Assembly: GCA_949357655.1 (NCBI GenBank)
Contig: CASHTG010000015.1
Coordinates: 4,154,001-4,218,000, forward strand
Source: Parascedosporium putredinis
Taxonomy: Eukaryota; Ascomycota; Sordariomycetes; Microascales; Microascaceae
Direction: 5' to 3'
Length of the DNA stretch: 64,000 bases
Shown: in pieces, positions 1 to 12,159 of the stretch
How the letters are laid out: each line of letters opens with the position of its first letter
How positions within the stretch are numbered: position 1 is the first letter of the stretch
Position numbers and translations under genes: made by a program
Notes under the pieces: model-generated
Databases searched by the model: none
What the model saw: only the letters and a program-made list of their open reading frames with translations
What the model was told of the DNA's origin: nothing

Positions 1-2363
1 GTTCCTCGCCCCTTCTCGCTATAGGTGATGGCTCCACGGCTGGTGCTACTTTGGGCGTTGGTGGAATCACCCCGGCTGAACGCGACCTTCTAGCTTCTGC
101 TGCACATTTAAGCAGCCTGCACGCTAAGATCCTAGGGCATGCTTCGGATGCTTGTGCAAACCATCCGAGCATGGTTTGCCGTGCCGTAGCAACGACAATT
201 GAGCTCATCCACCTTGGGGAATTCCAACGTGAAGTACTTGAAGTTGAGCGTAAGATTCTCAGGGAAGATACGGAAGCTGTCGGTGCATACGGCATTGTAT
301 CGCTGACCGCCATCATGGCCGAGTTCACGCCGTGGAGGAGGATACTGGAATGGCTTTTGGATGTCATGCAGTTCATACTAGGAGGCGTTGGTGGGCAAGT
401 ATGTAACTCGGCACAGCTCATCAATCGGCTCCGAAAAGAGCTCCAGAGCGGTTATAGCAATATCGAGGACGCAGCGCGCAGCCTAGTAAAAAGTGCAGAG
501 ACGGCCTGGCTCAAACAGGCTTCTGCATGGATTCTCTATGGCCGCCTACCAAGTTTGGGCCAAGATGGGTTCTTTGTCAAGGCGGTCAAGGACCAAAATG
601 GGGTAATCATGACTGACTGTCCCCAGATGCCTTGATTTTCGTTCTTCTGGTCTCTGACTTCATTATCCAGGTACCTGAATACGTTTTAGAACCTTCCCAA
701 CTTCCGAGTTTTGCTCTTCCCTCCGCAGTGGCATCTATGCTATTCATAGGGAAATCCTTGAATCACTCTCGTGTCAAGGCAACACTCGAGTCTGATCCAG
801 AGTTCAAGACTCATGTCATGAGCCAATTACGGGCACTTGCAGACCTCCCTTCTCCCTTGGATGGTGCTAGCTTTACCAGGGTCATTTCATCTATCCGGCT
901 CTCGCTTTCGAGAAATACACTACAGAAACTTTTACCTCTCGAAAAGGTTGTGGAAATCCTGCAACTTTTCGAGACTACTTTCTTCTAGCAAAGGGGAATT
1001 CGCCATGTCTCTGATCCACGAGGCTGATGAGAAAAGTCGGGGTCGGTGGCGGCGGGCCGATAATCTTGCCCATGAGAAGAGAGATGGAATTTCCAATGTT
1101 GTCGTAAAGCAAGGTGAAGTTACGAGAGTACTCGCACAATCTTGGGCCGCCATGGGCTCGATGCAGGGCCTGCATACGGATGAAGATGAAGGCGTGGAGA
1201 TTGCGCGAGACCTTCTGCGGCTCCAGGTTAAGAAATCCAATCCGACGACATCTTTGCCCGTTAGCACTGGGGTTGGTCAGGCCCCTGCCATGGCCTTAGT
1301 TGCTACGCCATTTCGTAACCTTCTGTTCTCTACGCCGGTCATCTTAACACTCTCGGATATTCCATCACCTCTGGATATGTTCCTGGCGCCAGCAGATGTA
1401 CAAGTTTATACCGCTATCAACGCGTACCTGCTCTCAATTCGTCGGGCCCACATTCGCCTCACTGACCTGTGGAAAATGACGTCGCTCCGTCGACATCACC
1501 CGTCTCCCCTAGGACCTCCTGCAGGAAGTACTCGTGGTGGCCGCGAAAGGGTTGTGCTACTTCGCGAGAGACAGACGTCGAGGGCATCAATAATGCGAAG
1601 TGCCTGGGTCGCGTGTAGCGCTGCTGTCTTTTTCTTGCAGAGACGGAGGCCTATATGCAGTCAGAGGTGTTGACGGGCCTTTGGGAAGATTTTCACGGTT
1701 GGTTGTTAGGGGTGTCGGGACATCATCTGGGCCCATTTCTAAAATGAAAGCGGTGAAACCACAGCCTGCAGCTGTGGACTATAGTGACCAGAACGAGGAG
1801 ACCGACATCTGGACTGAAACGTCAAAATCAAACTATGTAGCTCGTTCACCACCCCAGCAGCACGATCCCGAGTCACTTGCCACAGCGCACCGCACGTACC
1901 TCCGTTCCCTCTGCCGACATCTCCTCCTCACCCAATCCTCCTACACCGAACCTCTCTACAAACTTCTCGTCCATATCGATCAGCTTGTAGCCCTCATGCG
2001 ACGCCTCCACTCGATATGGGAGGCGATGGACCTAGAGACAGATGCTGGTGTGGTTGACGCTTTTGCTAATCTTGAACGCGACGAACGTGCCATTATACCC
2101 GCACTCAAAACGATTGAAGGAAGCGTTCGGGTGTCCATAACTACCGTAATCGCAGCCTTGCGAATATTGGAGATGGATACGATCTTCGCCGCTGAGCTTG
2201 AAGAAGACACTGGTGCAGGCCTTGATAGCACCCGGTCCCCAGATGCCTTATTAGGGAGTGGTACGGTTTTTGTCCCGCGGAGGTTAGGGGCATCAATCAC
2301 CTGCTTATGAAACTAGACTTTGGTCACTGGATCGATGGTCCAAAAGTGGGAGAGGACGGCTGA
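1..2363 (+). CDS. Gamma-tubulin complex component 4-like protein (Spc97/Spc98 family), 5' partial
   Basis: The gene enters from the left edge, so its N-terminus is missing. Family role: gamma-tubulin ring complex subunit nucleating microtubules at the spindle pole body. The translation keeps Spc97/98 landmarks: a segment ending EFTPWRRILEWL, then GEFAMSLIHEADEK, YTAINAYLLSIRRAH followed by LTDLWK, and a C-terminal bundle with YLRSLCRHLLLTQ. A phase-0 intron lies at 603-670. The frame breaks near 980-996, 1629-1633, 1741-1744 and 2287-2290. Each break is mended by one extra base in a T, G, A or G run, and the corrected C-terminus ends at a TGA at 2361-2363 instead of 2310. GCP4 rather than another GCP is inferred from the N-terminal pattern and the family's short size. 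Family confidence is high; the subunit call is moderate. Confidence 0.85.
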
Positions 2364-2621
2364 TCAACAACCTGCCCTAGCCGGCTGCCCTCCTTTCTCC
2401 GTTCTCTTTCAAGCTTACATGGCATGCGTGTCGCGCTTTCACATAGTTTAGGTAAGTTTTGAGGCGATGATGCATCTTTTATCAGGCCTTGATATTGCTA
2501 AATAGCAAGTCCATCTCGCCGTCCCTGACACCCATAGGCCGCCCGGGTGGGGGCGGGGGTTTCTGGTCCTTCGTGTGATTGTGTCGGTCCGAATTAGACG
2601 CGAATTTGACGCACCACTGTA

Positions 2622-4399
2622 TCACAATGCTACGCCAGAAAAAGAAAACAAAAGAAAGAACGCATGTCCGTTAATGCCATTGCGCTCATACGCACACGCA
2701 TAATACACAGGCAAAGGGGGTCCAGAAGAGAAGGGGGAGAGGGGAGGGGGAGGGTGTTGTGAGAGATGACAAGAAGAGGCCTGGGACATGTAATCATACA
2801 ATCTCCCCGGCATTTCGTTCGAAACAGTGCGCGACTGTGAGATTCGAGAATAAAGCCGGCTAAGCAAAGGATGGCTCCGTGAATAACAACTGGAAATGAT
2901 ATCCTCACCCCCGCAGCCCATAGTGTCGGCTCCCGGTTTAAGGTTCCACCGAGCTCGGATACAGTCATCAGCGAGGCCAACAAGGCCAGTGGCTACAAAA
3001 GCCCTGAGATAGGGTCAGTCAACATACACGAGAGAGTAAAGAGAACCACTCGTCCCATCCGTGGAATATGGGGGAGGAAAGAGTGGAGAGCAGCTTTAAA
3101 ACAGAGAAAGGCCTTACTCGGCGATTGTGGCGTCCAGTTCGCGACTAAACCACATCGTGCAGGGCGGCATCCAGCCTCCGTCCGTTTCCTCGCATGTTAA
3201 TTCGTTTGGCGAACGAGCCTCGGCGACGATATTAGCGAGGAATGCATCAGGCTTGCCATCATGGACTAGGTGGAATGAGGTGGTGCCGAGGTTGGTGTTT
3301 TGTATTCTTTTCCAGGCATAGCTAGCTCCCCACCAAGAAAATTCATAACGCTTAGGTGACGGGCCTCCACCCTTTCTGATGAGTTCGATAGTAGCATAGT
3401 TTGTGAACATCAGTTTTATCGAATTCGTTGGGGATGACTTAGACTTTTGCTCTGGCTCGTGGCAAGGTCTGAGGATCTCGCTGCGCATGGAAAGACTTGA
3501 GTCCGGACGCTTACCACCGGGGCTCGCTTTGAAGTGGAACAGGGAGCTACTTGAACTTGTACGACGAAACTGTGGCCGAGCACCTAGGGACCTAAAGACG
3601 CTCGAAACTGAGCGCTGTAAAGAATGTCTGCCACCACTAGAAGCCGCCGGCGTGTATTCACGCTTTGTACGGCACACTTCTCTCCCGGATTCCCGGCAAT
3701 AGCGCCGGAGAGAAAAGACTCGATCGTCCAGGTCGTACATGCGCAGGTGAAAAAGTTGGGCATGTCTGTGCGGCCGGTGAGGGAGCTGGATGTCGACCCG
3801 AAGATTCATATTTCCATCCGATGTATACTCGTCGTGACGTATGTACATTTTATCGAGTGATGGAAATAGCTCTGGAAACACCTTGTAGTTGGAAGGCTGG
3901 ACAGTAGGCCCAATGACTGCCTTGCGGTACAGAGGAAGACGTGGAATTCTGTGATGGTCATCGTTGCTGTCCTGCGACTCGCCATCATCAGAGTCTAGCG
4001 ACGAGTCGAAGGTGTCGGTGGAGGATCGATGATACTGGCTCGAGGAGGAAGGAGTCCCTTCATGCTCTTGTTGCCCTTGTGAACTCTTCGGAAGGTGTTG
4101 GGTTAGCTGAGATTTTATTCGAGAGCTATGGGCCGAGGTGGCTGGCGCCGTAGACGACGGGTTTCGGCGACTCGTCTCCTCCGAGCTACAGCTACTCGCC
4201 CACTCTTCCTGGGCATGACTTCGGGTCCTTGGTACCATCGTTCCGAGCCGCGATATGGAGAAGATACGCTGTCAAGCACCTGTAGCGGCAGACCAGCGCT
4301 TAGATAGACCAAAGCTCCCGGCTTCCAGCGATCGAATTTAGACTCAGACAAAGAAGAAAGTGTAGAGGATAGGTCGATGCTGCCCTCCGCTCGCTTTCG
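2622..4399 (-). CDS. Conserved fungal protein of unknown function
   Basis: I recognise the sequence style from uncharacterised Pezizomycotina proteins but know no function. A Ser/Thr-rich N-terminal third holds an acidic stretch (SLDSDDGESQDSND). A conserved core contains FPELFPSLDKMYIRHDEYT, LRMYDLDDRVFSLRRYCRES and a C-terminal FSWWGASYAWKRI...WMPPCTMWFS block. An intron at about 3004-3117 (GTAAGG...CAG) removes the stop after position 3118 and adds AFVATGLVGLADDCIRARW. The 3' end at 2622 assumes that frame is used to its stop. The ATG at 4238 is probably not the true start: restoring one A near 4245-4250 joins it to an open upstream frame (SESKFDRWKPGALVYLSAG) reaching 4399, where a TAG could be a splice acceptor. 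The first exon was not found. No signal peptide or transmembrane helix is evident. Confidence 0.65.
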
Positions 4400-6922
4400 C
4401 TACCCGGATTGAGATTGCAAAAGATGGGGACCTTTCGCGACAAGAGTGCAGGCCGAGACCTAAGAAAGAAACACGCTACGAAGTCTAGGGTTAAAGGGTG
4501 GATGATAGAAGTATGCCAAAAATGTAACTCCCCTTGATTCGTCCAAGGATGTGTGATGTATGACGGATATGAAAGTCAGGTACTTGGGCATCGACGCCCA
4601 ACGAAGCGTGAGACTAAGGGGTGGGCGCGTTGCGGCCGGCGTGGCGAGATCAATATCAGTGATGGGCTGACTGGGATGTTGGTGCCATGAATCGAGCTTG
4701 CAGTGTGTATCCAAACCTCTGTATCCGGAGAATCGATGAATGGATGTAAGTAGGTAACGGGACTTGAGAAAGGGCGTAACTCTACTATTTATTATGACGT
4801 CTACGTAAGGCTTCACAAGATGCCGAATCATGATTATTAGCAAGAAACCCGTCGAACGCACGCCCCGGCTGGGCCGTTTGGGGGTGGCTGTTATGCTGTG
4901 TGTTATATTCCCTCAACTCCACAAGCCTCTCCCGCGCTCCTAATCGATGAGCATCGCTGAACGGCTGTGGCCTTATCACTCGCCAATATGGACAGTGGGA
5001 AGACAATTACTTCGTAGTACCCCAGTAGGTGATGTGTAGATCGACCCTTTCCGTAGCCAGGAGGGGGAACATGCATAAAGCAAATGCCTATCGTGTGGGG
5101 GCTATCACTACAACGGCTTCACCCTTCGGCCGCAATCAGCATGGGTATTGGGGTCAGGTTCGAACGGCTGGGAGGCTGTCCGATGCACCGGATTTCATCA
5201 AGTTTTGCCGATTACAGAATGATCTTGAAGCCTCCAAGCCCCTCTGGCGAAGATGTAGTTGACACTGGTGCTTGGTGCCCGTCCAAAGAACCGCGGAGAG
5301 CAGTGCGGGCATTTTCGCTCGCTGGCCCTGTCAGCATCATTTGGCCTGTGACTGACAAGCGGACTGGGCCGTTGAGCCCGGCATCGGCCGATGGTGCTCG
5401 ATGTGGACATTGTGCACTTGTAACATCGGGATTTGGCCGGGAGCTTCCTCGGAACGTTGGGAAGTGTAATGTGTGGAGTTGGAGGCACCTGCCAAACAGT
5501 CACCCATCTGGCCTGCCTCGGAATGCTGATGCAAGAAAGGCGCCCTGGAAAATTTAGGCAGACGTTGGTCTACACCAAGAGGCTCACGCCTCGTCTTGAT
5601 CCATCAATAGATGGCCCTATCCCATCCGCAACGCCCCCTCATCGGAGTTCCCTCTAGCCTAATGGCGCGAACTGTGCTCGTCAAGCAAGTGTACCCCTCA
5701 TGCAGCGTGGTGCAGGGAAATCTGGTTGCCCTGATCCTGATGCCCAACCAAGCGGCTCGGCCCACTGGTCCAACCTCCTTGACTCACTTGCGCAATACAT
5801 ATCGTGATGCCGTTGGTCATAAAAGAGCGCTTTTTGTTATCCCTGAGTGTTATGAAAATGCTCGATTGATTCTCTTTCCAACCTATCAGAATTTGAGACC
5901 TTAGGTCACTTACCTAGCGGTGGCATCCCAATCCGAATTTTGCATCTTCTTGACCACTCACATCTAGCTGGTAGCCATCCGTGTCACGATCTCATTCGCT
6001 TACACCGTTTCCTCCATCATCCTCCTTTGCTCGATTAGGCTTGAAGAGGACACGTGCCCAGCGCTGCTTTGTGATTAGTCTTCGCTTCCACCACTTGACA
6101 TCTATCAAACCGTTCAGACATCCAAAGCTTAGGTTCGCCGACCCTGTCTTTTCTCCCCTTTAAGGTCTTCGTGCTGGCTATCACGTACGTGATGAGCCAC
6201 AGTTACTATATTGAGCGTCAACCTAGAGAGGTTTCTAGCCTACATCTATGGATGTAGATTGTGCCCCTACCCCAACCCGAATCCACTTGTACTACACGCT
6301 GATTGTTGTCCTCAGGTGGGGATCCCCCGGCCCCCCAAAAAAAACTACCTAGTCTACCTCGGTACATGTAAAGCCTTGTGCCTAGAGGATACACGCAATG
6401 CCCTTGGTGTCCTTGCCTCTCCTGGCCTTTGCCTTCCCAAGCCGAATTGGAATTCTCACTTTAATGCCATCCACCAGATTCTATCATCGTTGTTCTCCGT
6501 GACTTGGAAGCGAGATACAGTCACACGTGCATTTATATATATATATATATATTTAATTCTTAGTCCAGCAAAATTTCACCGACTAGTAGGGGTAACAGCT
6601 CTCTGCTCCGTCGAGAGCAATGTGATGGGTGCTTGGCACCCCAATCGAAAATAAGATGTACCCAGACCATACACTTTAGGAAGCAGTGTGTGTAAAATCA
6701 CCAACAGCCCCTACGTCGGTGACGGGGATCCTCATGTCCTACGACTTATTGCAAGTAACTGGTTTTGATCTAGGTTGCTGTGAAGCTCGTAGTACTAGGA
6801 GGTCCAACCCACCCAACTCCTTGGCATCGTTCTCCAAATTTTGACCTCGCCTGATCGTAAATCGTCAAGCTTGAAGCTCTCTAGTTTCACCTTCTTACTT
6901 TCGCGTCCCTGGCTCCAAGCTC
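4400..6922. other. Gene-poor intergenic region
   Basis: About 2.5 kb without a gene I can recognise. Short open frames occur on both strands but none has family motifs or convincing splice structure. The minus strand at 5212-5617 reads as a protein-like tail if one C is restored (see findings). A TA repeat lies at 6534-6553. The right side is the 3' flank of BBC1. Confidence 0.5.
6534..6553. repeat. (TA)n microsatellite
   Basis: An uninterrupted run of about ten TA units in AT-rich noncoding DNA. Its length should be treated as approximate given the homopolymer problems elsewhere in this sequence. Confidence 0.9.
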
Positions 6923-9900
6923 TCACTTTTTCTTAGTGCCATCCCATTCTGCGACTATCGCAGCATGGTCCGGCTTTCCAACTTCAGCCGAGTATTTCGC
7001 ATGCATTGGCCCATGTTTGCCCTGGAAGCGCGCGTTTCGGAACGAGATGATATCGCCTGGTCGAATTTCGTCATTTTGAATGGTGGAAGCATTGGCCATG
7101 TTTGCGTAGACTAGTGCTCCATATGCTCGTGTACCAACAGGACGAAGGGCATCCTGGAATGGCCGTAGAGCGTCTAAAACGAGCCCTTGAGGTGTGCCAT
7201 CGCTCACGACGGTGTCTTTCTTAGATGCGGCCGCATCAGCAATTGCTCGTCCGAAACGTTCATGTGATTGCTCTAGCTGGTCTTGGCGCAATGTACGAGG
7301 GGGCCCTTCGTGGCGTTGCTCGACGACGACGTCGGCGGGGTTATAGGGGTCGTATTGTACTATGAGGGCGGTTTGAGAGTAGTCCAAAAGAGGATGTGGA
7401 TTGTTCGCGTGATGATTGTCTTGGCCCCACGGTTTGTGGACGTCGACTCCTCACTCTCATAATATATATCCTTCCTATCTTGAAGAGGAGGAGGAATTTG
7501 ATTGGACTGCTTCCACCAACCGCTTTGGAGGGCAACATCTAATTCTTCAGCTATGAAGCCCGTATCAAGAGACGGCCGTCCGGCATCAACTGAAGGCCTG
7601 CCAACTGCACGTGATCCATCAAAGGATTGTCCAGCTCCGGATCGAACTGGCTGTGCCACGATGACGGGAGCCTTGCGATCGAGGGATAGGCGATTGGGGG
7701 ATAGTGAGTCAGCATGTCCTGGTTCAGGGTGAGAATGTGAGACGAATGGTAAGCCGATATCCGAATCCCGTGGGGGTGGAGGTGGTGGTGCAGATCGCGG
7801 TGCATCTACGGATGTCCTTGTCTGTTGTAGCGGCTGGCTTGGGATAGGGGGGCACGGTCCTCGGAGCAATAGTGCTTGGAATGGGAGGGGCGAAATGGGT
7901 GCTCTGGCAGTGACTGGTGAGCCTATTGGAGTACGGTCCTCCTCGAAACTGGATTCGCGCGCTGTTGACTTTAAGGCATCCTTATGAGGTACTGATGATC
8001 CAATATCAGTGTCATAGTCACCTTCATACTCTGTGATCTCTTCGTCTTCGTCACTCTTATTGTTATTATCTTGCCAAGGACCACGAGAAGACGAGATGGC
8101 CTGCTCATTGCTTATCATATTCTGACCCAGGGCTGGTGGCAAAGGTGGGGGAGGTCTGGTTTGGGGTGAGGGAAGGGCAGGAGCGGGTCCGGGAATAGGG
8201 GCGGGGGTCGGCTATTTCTCTTCGCAGAAGTGGCGTGGGAAGGACTAGGAGGTGTTGCCGACTGGGCATCATCTAGGCCGGTTGGTGAGGATGAAATTGG
8301 AGGGAAGCGGGGTGACGTGGGTAGCGTTGGGGACGGGAGGGAAGGCGGCGGAGGCGGCGGCGCGCGCACGGAGGATGTTGAAGTTGCCAAAAGAGTAGGC
8401 CGATCTTGACGCTGGCTAGGGTGTTCGGAGAGTTCATCGTCGGATTTCGAGCCCGTGCTTGGTGACGGCGCAACTGCCGAAGGCGGCTGAGAGGGTACGG
8501 TTGCTAGGGTAGCCATGGGTTAGCGGGTTCCTTCTGGTGGGGTTTAGTTAACATACTGTTTGTTGGAAGCGGGAGAGGGGTCGTTTGAACTGCGATCTCC
8601 TGTTCGAATGGTGGTTCCACAGAGGATCTCGTAGACATCCCTGGCAGCGCCATTAACGTGGGAATGGGTGGCGCTGCTCTTGCGTTGGGCGATGGCTCCT
8701 CTATCGTTTCATTTCGGACATTGTCTTTTGGTGGAGTTGTCCGCTTCTTCTTTGGTAGAGTGGGTGCATGCATGGGCATAAACATACCTGGCATACCCAT
8801 GCCTCCACTCATCTTGGCCATCCTCGCCCGGAGTTCCTCCTTTCGACGGATCTCTGGATCGATCTCATCTTCCTCTTCCTCTGCCTCTTCCCCTTCCATT
8901 TCCCCATCCTCTTCCTCTTCTTCCTCCTCCTCCTCTTCCTCTTCCCCTTCCTTAGCCTCTCCATCATTGTCGTCCTGCCCCCGCTTGTCTATGCATAGTT
9001 GATTGCTTGCTCCCGTCCGGCTTTACCATGGTGGCTTTGTAGGGATGCGAGATAATTTTGCTCCTGCCTTCACTCTCTTCCTTCTCTGTCAAACTCTCTG
9101 CACCCTCAGTGGTGTCTCCAGCACCGGACATGTCTGCTTCATTTCCATCGCTTGGATTCACGGCGTGGCTGTCTCTAGTAGATCTTCGTCTATTTGATGG
9201 AAGGGAGCGGGGCTCATCAAAAGATGAGCTGCCTTCGGTCGCATTGGCATCACTTGGCTCCGATGTGGCAACAGTTCCAATAACCTCAGAACTTTCGACG
9301 CGTTTCTTGTGGGGACGCTTTGGTTTTTCTTTCTTTGTTAGTGCCTCTGCGTGTCGCTGAGCAGCCTCGGCTTGCTGCTTTTGAAGCAGGGCAATACGCT
9401 CCTGAAGGCTTGCATGTTTGGGTGTATCTTCGTGAACTTTCTCGACGTCTTGGGGGTTGTTGTAGCTAACATATGTTCGGCAGGCTCCCTAACAACAGTG
9501 TCTCCAGCTTTAGAGGAAGCGTCTTCATCACGACTGTATAAACGTGGGAGGGGTCGGCACGTGGCGGTGGGACATAGGAGTCCCGGCTGGGGGGCGACGA
9601 AAGGCTTCTTCACATAGTTTAAAGATTTTGGTTTGAATGGGGTGATTGGACCTCCTCCGGGTTTGTTAAATGCAGCGATGCGGTCCCTAATTGAACCGCT
9701 GGCCGGTTTCTCAGCAATGATAGGCGGACTGCCTGGCTGAGCTTGACTGGTAGGCAAGGAAGTTTCTGGCTCAGAAATAGGCAGCTGTGTAGCGGATATT
9801 GTTGGCGGCGGCTCAGGAAGAGTTGATACTTCTCCCCGGCTGAAATCGGACGGTGGAAGGGGTGCTGGCCTTTCGTTTTCGTCAGACACTGAGTCCGAAC

Positions 9901-10182
9901 GTGCCGACGTGACGGGCGTCCCTTCGGGTTGAGGCGATTCCGCTTCTTTCTTCGTTCGTCTGACCGGCCTGGGAGGGGCCGCTGGCTCCAGTCTTTCAAC
10001 AAAATTCCGTGGAAATATTCCTTCTTGCTTAGAACCAGCATCATCTATGTACTCGCCAGTATACCACTCTTCATCGTCCTGGTTGGTAACGGAAATGATC
10101 TGTCCGACACTGAACTGTAGATCATCTTCGTGTGGTGAAGAGTATTCAAAAGAGCTTTCACGAAGAAAAGCCCGCTAGACAT
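6923..10182 (-). CDS. BBC1: Bbc1-like SH3 protein of cortical actin patches
   Basis: Bbc1/Mti1 proteins bind type I myosins and Las17/WASP at endocytic actin patches and restrain Arp2/3 activation. The start ATG (10180-10182) gives an N-terminal SH3 domain with VKALFEYSSPHEDD, EEWYTGEYIDDAGSKQEGIF and PRNFVE. Next come proline-rich linkers, SIRDRIAAFNKPGGGP, a second basic repeat (SLQERIALLQKQQAE), a Glu-rich tract near 8862-8952, PPPPPP stretches, and the C-terminal Bbc1/AIM3 cysteine-protease-like fold (WWKQSNQIPPPLQDRKDIYY through GKHGPMHAKYSAEVGKPDHA). The frame breaks at 10148-10151, 9476-9477, 8517-8519, 8198-8201 and 7386-7389, plus compensating C-run losses near 9560-9590. All fit lost homopolymer bases. 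The gene diverges from RTR1. Confidence 0.88.
8862..8952. repeat. TTC/CTC low-complexity tract inside BBC1
   Basis: Imperfect trinucleotide repeat (TTC/TCC on the plus strand) encoding a Glu-rich acidic stretch of BBC1 on the minus strand. It is in frame and part of the protein, so it is coding low complexity rather than an independent element. Confidence 0.8.
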
Positions 10183-10931
10183 TTTCTCTGTGAATGAGCA
10201 GCTTGCAAAGTATTATGGTAGGTAGACCTGTCGAGAATGTCTGCCTAGAGAGGACCTAGAACATGTACGAAACGGGAGGTGTTATGACGAGGGTCTTCTG
10301 TATTTGATCACACAGCAAAAGGCCCAAGTGAAGCGGCTGGATGAACGCGATGTAGTCGGAAATGTAACCTGGAAGAAATCGACAGCCAGCAATGGGGAGC
10401 GTTCTTCGGTGAGACGTTCAAGTATCACGAATCTCAAACAAATCGCGACATTGAGGAGGTTATGATCTGCAGCCGAGGCAACGACGTCAGCGGATCAGAG
10501 GAGCCAAGAGTTGTAAGTTGTCCACGGTCGTTGTTTAAGGAGCCAAGGACTGCAGAATCCAACGATACCTTTATCAACGATGGTGGAAAGTGAGCAAAAT
10601 TTGGGAGAGGCAAGCCGACCTGCAGGATTGTTTGTAATGGGGCTTGGTCAAGAGTAAGAATTTCCCCTCACTTCTTCCCGGCTGCTCACGAATTCGATTT
10701 TGGGGAAGTTATTCTGCGTTTTTGAAGGAAACTCTAAAATGGAGCAAGTTACTGATGGTAAATAAGGTGAGGAGAGCTTTAAAAGGGACCGTCATCATCA
10801 ACTGATTGCCGTCAGGTCTCCGTCCCAGTTACTGTTAATAAATTTCATCAATGGCATGACTAAGAAGCCGTTGATTATATAATTCATGTCCGTTTTCATC
10901 CACCGTTTACAGAGGGTCCAATCACACGAAT
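10183..10931. promoter_or_regulatory. Divergent intergenic region BBC1 / RTR1
   Basis: About 750 nt between the divergent starts of BBC1 and RTR1, which must hold both promoters and 5' leaders. No open frame of interest and no recognisable motif was found. Confidence 0.5.
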
Positions 10932-11794
10932 ATGACCGCTGTTTCCAGAAGTTTTATCAACTTGCCCCTCATGCACTTCATCAATAAAATGGTGACCCCT
11001 CGCGATCATGCATCCAAGATGGAAGACCTATCCACCGAGGCCATAGCCGCCGCCACAGACTGTGCACTTGGAATACGCCGGAATCCCCAAGGGCTTGCGC
11101 TTCAGCGCGCACAAATCATTCAACAGCGGCAGAAACTCGAGGCAGTAATTCTAGGCAACATTATCACGCTCTCCCATTATCCGCGGATCCGTACGCCACC
11201 TCACTCACCTTCCAACCCAGCAGCACCAGACGTTGCGGAGTTTAAAGAGCTTGTCCGACCATTCCAGCCGTCCGACTACGATGATCTCATAATGGAAAGG
11301 AACGCAAATGGCCTGTGCGGATACGTACTTTGTTCAAGGCCGAAACTGGCGGCTACTCAAGGAGGCCCTTGGAAGCTTCTCAGCCGGGATGGAAACGCTG
11401 TTGATATCGTCTGGCGTAAAGAACACGAGCAGTGGTGCTCCCAATCCTGTGCGAAACATGCTCTCTACATCAAGGTTCAGCTGAACGAGACAGCCGCATG
11501 GGAGAGAGTGGGCATTCCGGATATCGATATTGAGCTCTTCGGCGAGGCAAGAAATGCATCCGAGTCGGGACAAGACAATAGGCGGGAGAAAGAAATTGAG
11601 CCAAAGGCTATTAGTGCAGCTTTACTGGCAAACGAGCGTGGAAATAGCAAGGACGGGGCGTCTTTCCCCGTTACTTTAAGGCCAAAGGAGGTAACTATGG
11701 CACCGAAGGATATGAATGATGTGGGGAAGACAATGAGGAGGCACACCTAAGGCTCGAAGGATATAAACCAACGACTCATATGAGGGTACAATAG
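10932..11794 (+). CDS. RTR1: RNA polymerase II CTD phosphatase Rtr1/RPAP2-type
   Basis: Rtr1/RPAP2 proteins act on phospho-Ser5 of the Rpb1 C-terminal repeats during early elongation and help import Pol II. The protein has an N-terminal helical part, then the zinc-binding core: FQPSDYDDLIMERNANGLCG with a C-x4-C pair (CGYVLC), and WCSQSCAKHALYIKVQL with a C-x3-C pair, followed by WERVGIPDIDIELFG. Start at 10932; a second in-frame ATG at 10989 is possible. As written, the frame stops at 11750. Restoring one G in the GGGG at 11723-11726 continues it as GEDNEEAHLRLEGYKPTTHM to a TAG at 11792-11794, a typical acidic fungal C-terminus, so I place the end there. The family call is firm; the exact start is uncertain. 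Confidence 0.9.
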
Positions 11795-12159
11795 TCTGCC
11801 ACGGCCGGTCACGCGAAGGCAGGCGTTACTTCGACCGTTTCTGGTTTATGGAAAGACGGTATTTGCTGAAGCATTACACCTACTCAGCTCAACAAGATCT
11901 CACTGGCTTTTGTGACATACACGACTCGACAGCTAGTTGGTGAGCAACACATCACAATGTGGGAGAATTTTCTTGGCAATCAAGCATCCTCGCCGGTCGT
12001 AAGCCCGGGATTCAGCGACACCTAAAGGGAGAAAAAATGGATTTTCCGATGTAATGCAATGTGGACTCACTACCGTCCTGAAAGACGCCGTGCAACATAA
12101 CCCAATCCCTTATTTTTGTTCCTTAGCAACCTAGTCCCTTCACATGCGTATCTCGCATC
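11795..12159. other. Convergent 3' flanks of RTR1 and RPS17
   Basis: About 365 nt between two convergent gene ends. It should hold the two 3' UTRs and poly(A) sites; nothing else is recognisable. Confidence 0.5.

Noticed and set aside
1..2363. Reading the gamma-tubulin complex gene as a pseudogene
   Set aside because: All frame breaks fall in homopolymers, conserved blocks stay in order, and the same error type affects many unrelated genes here.
8658..9002. Plus-strand open frame rich in Ser/Phe/Leu
   Set aside because: It is the antisense shadow of the Glu-rich repeat and Met/Gly-rich part of BBC1.
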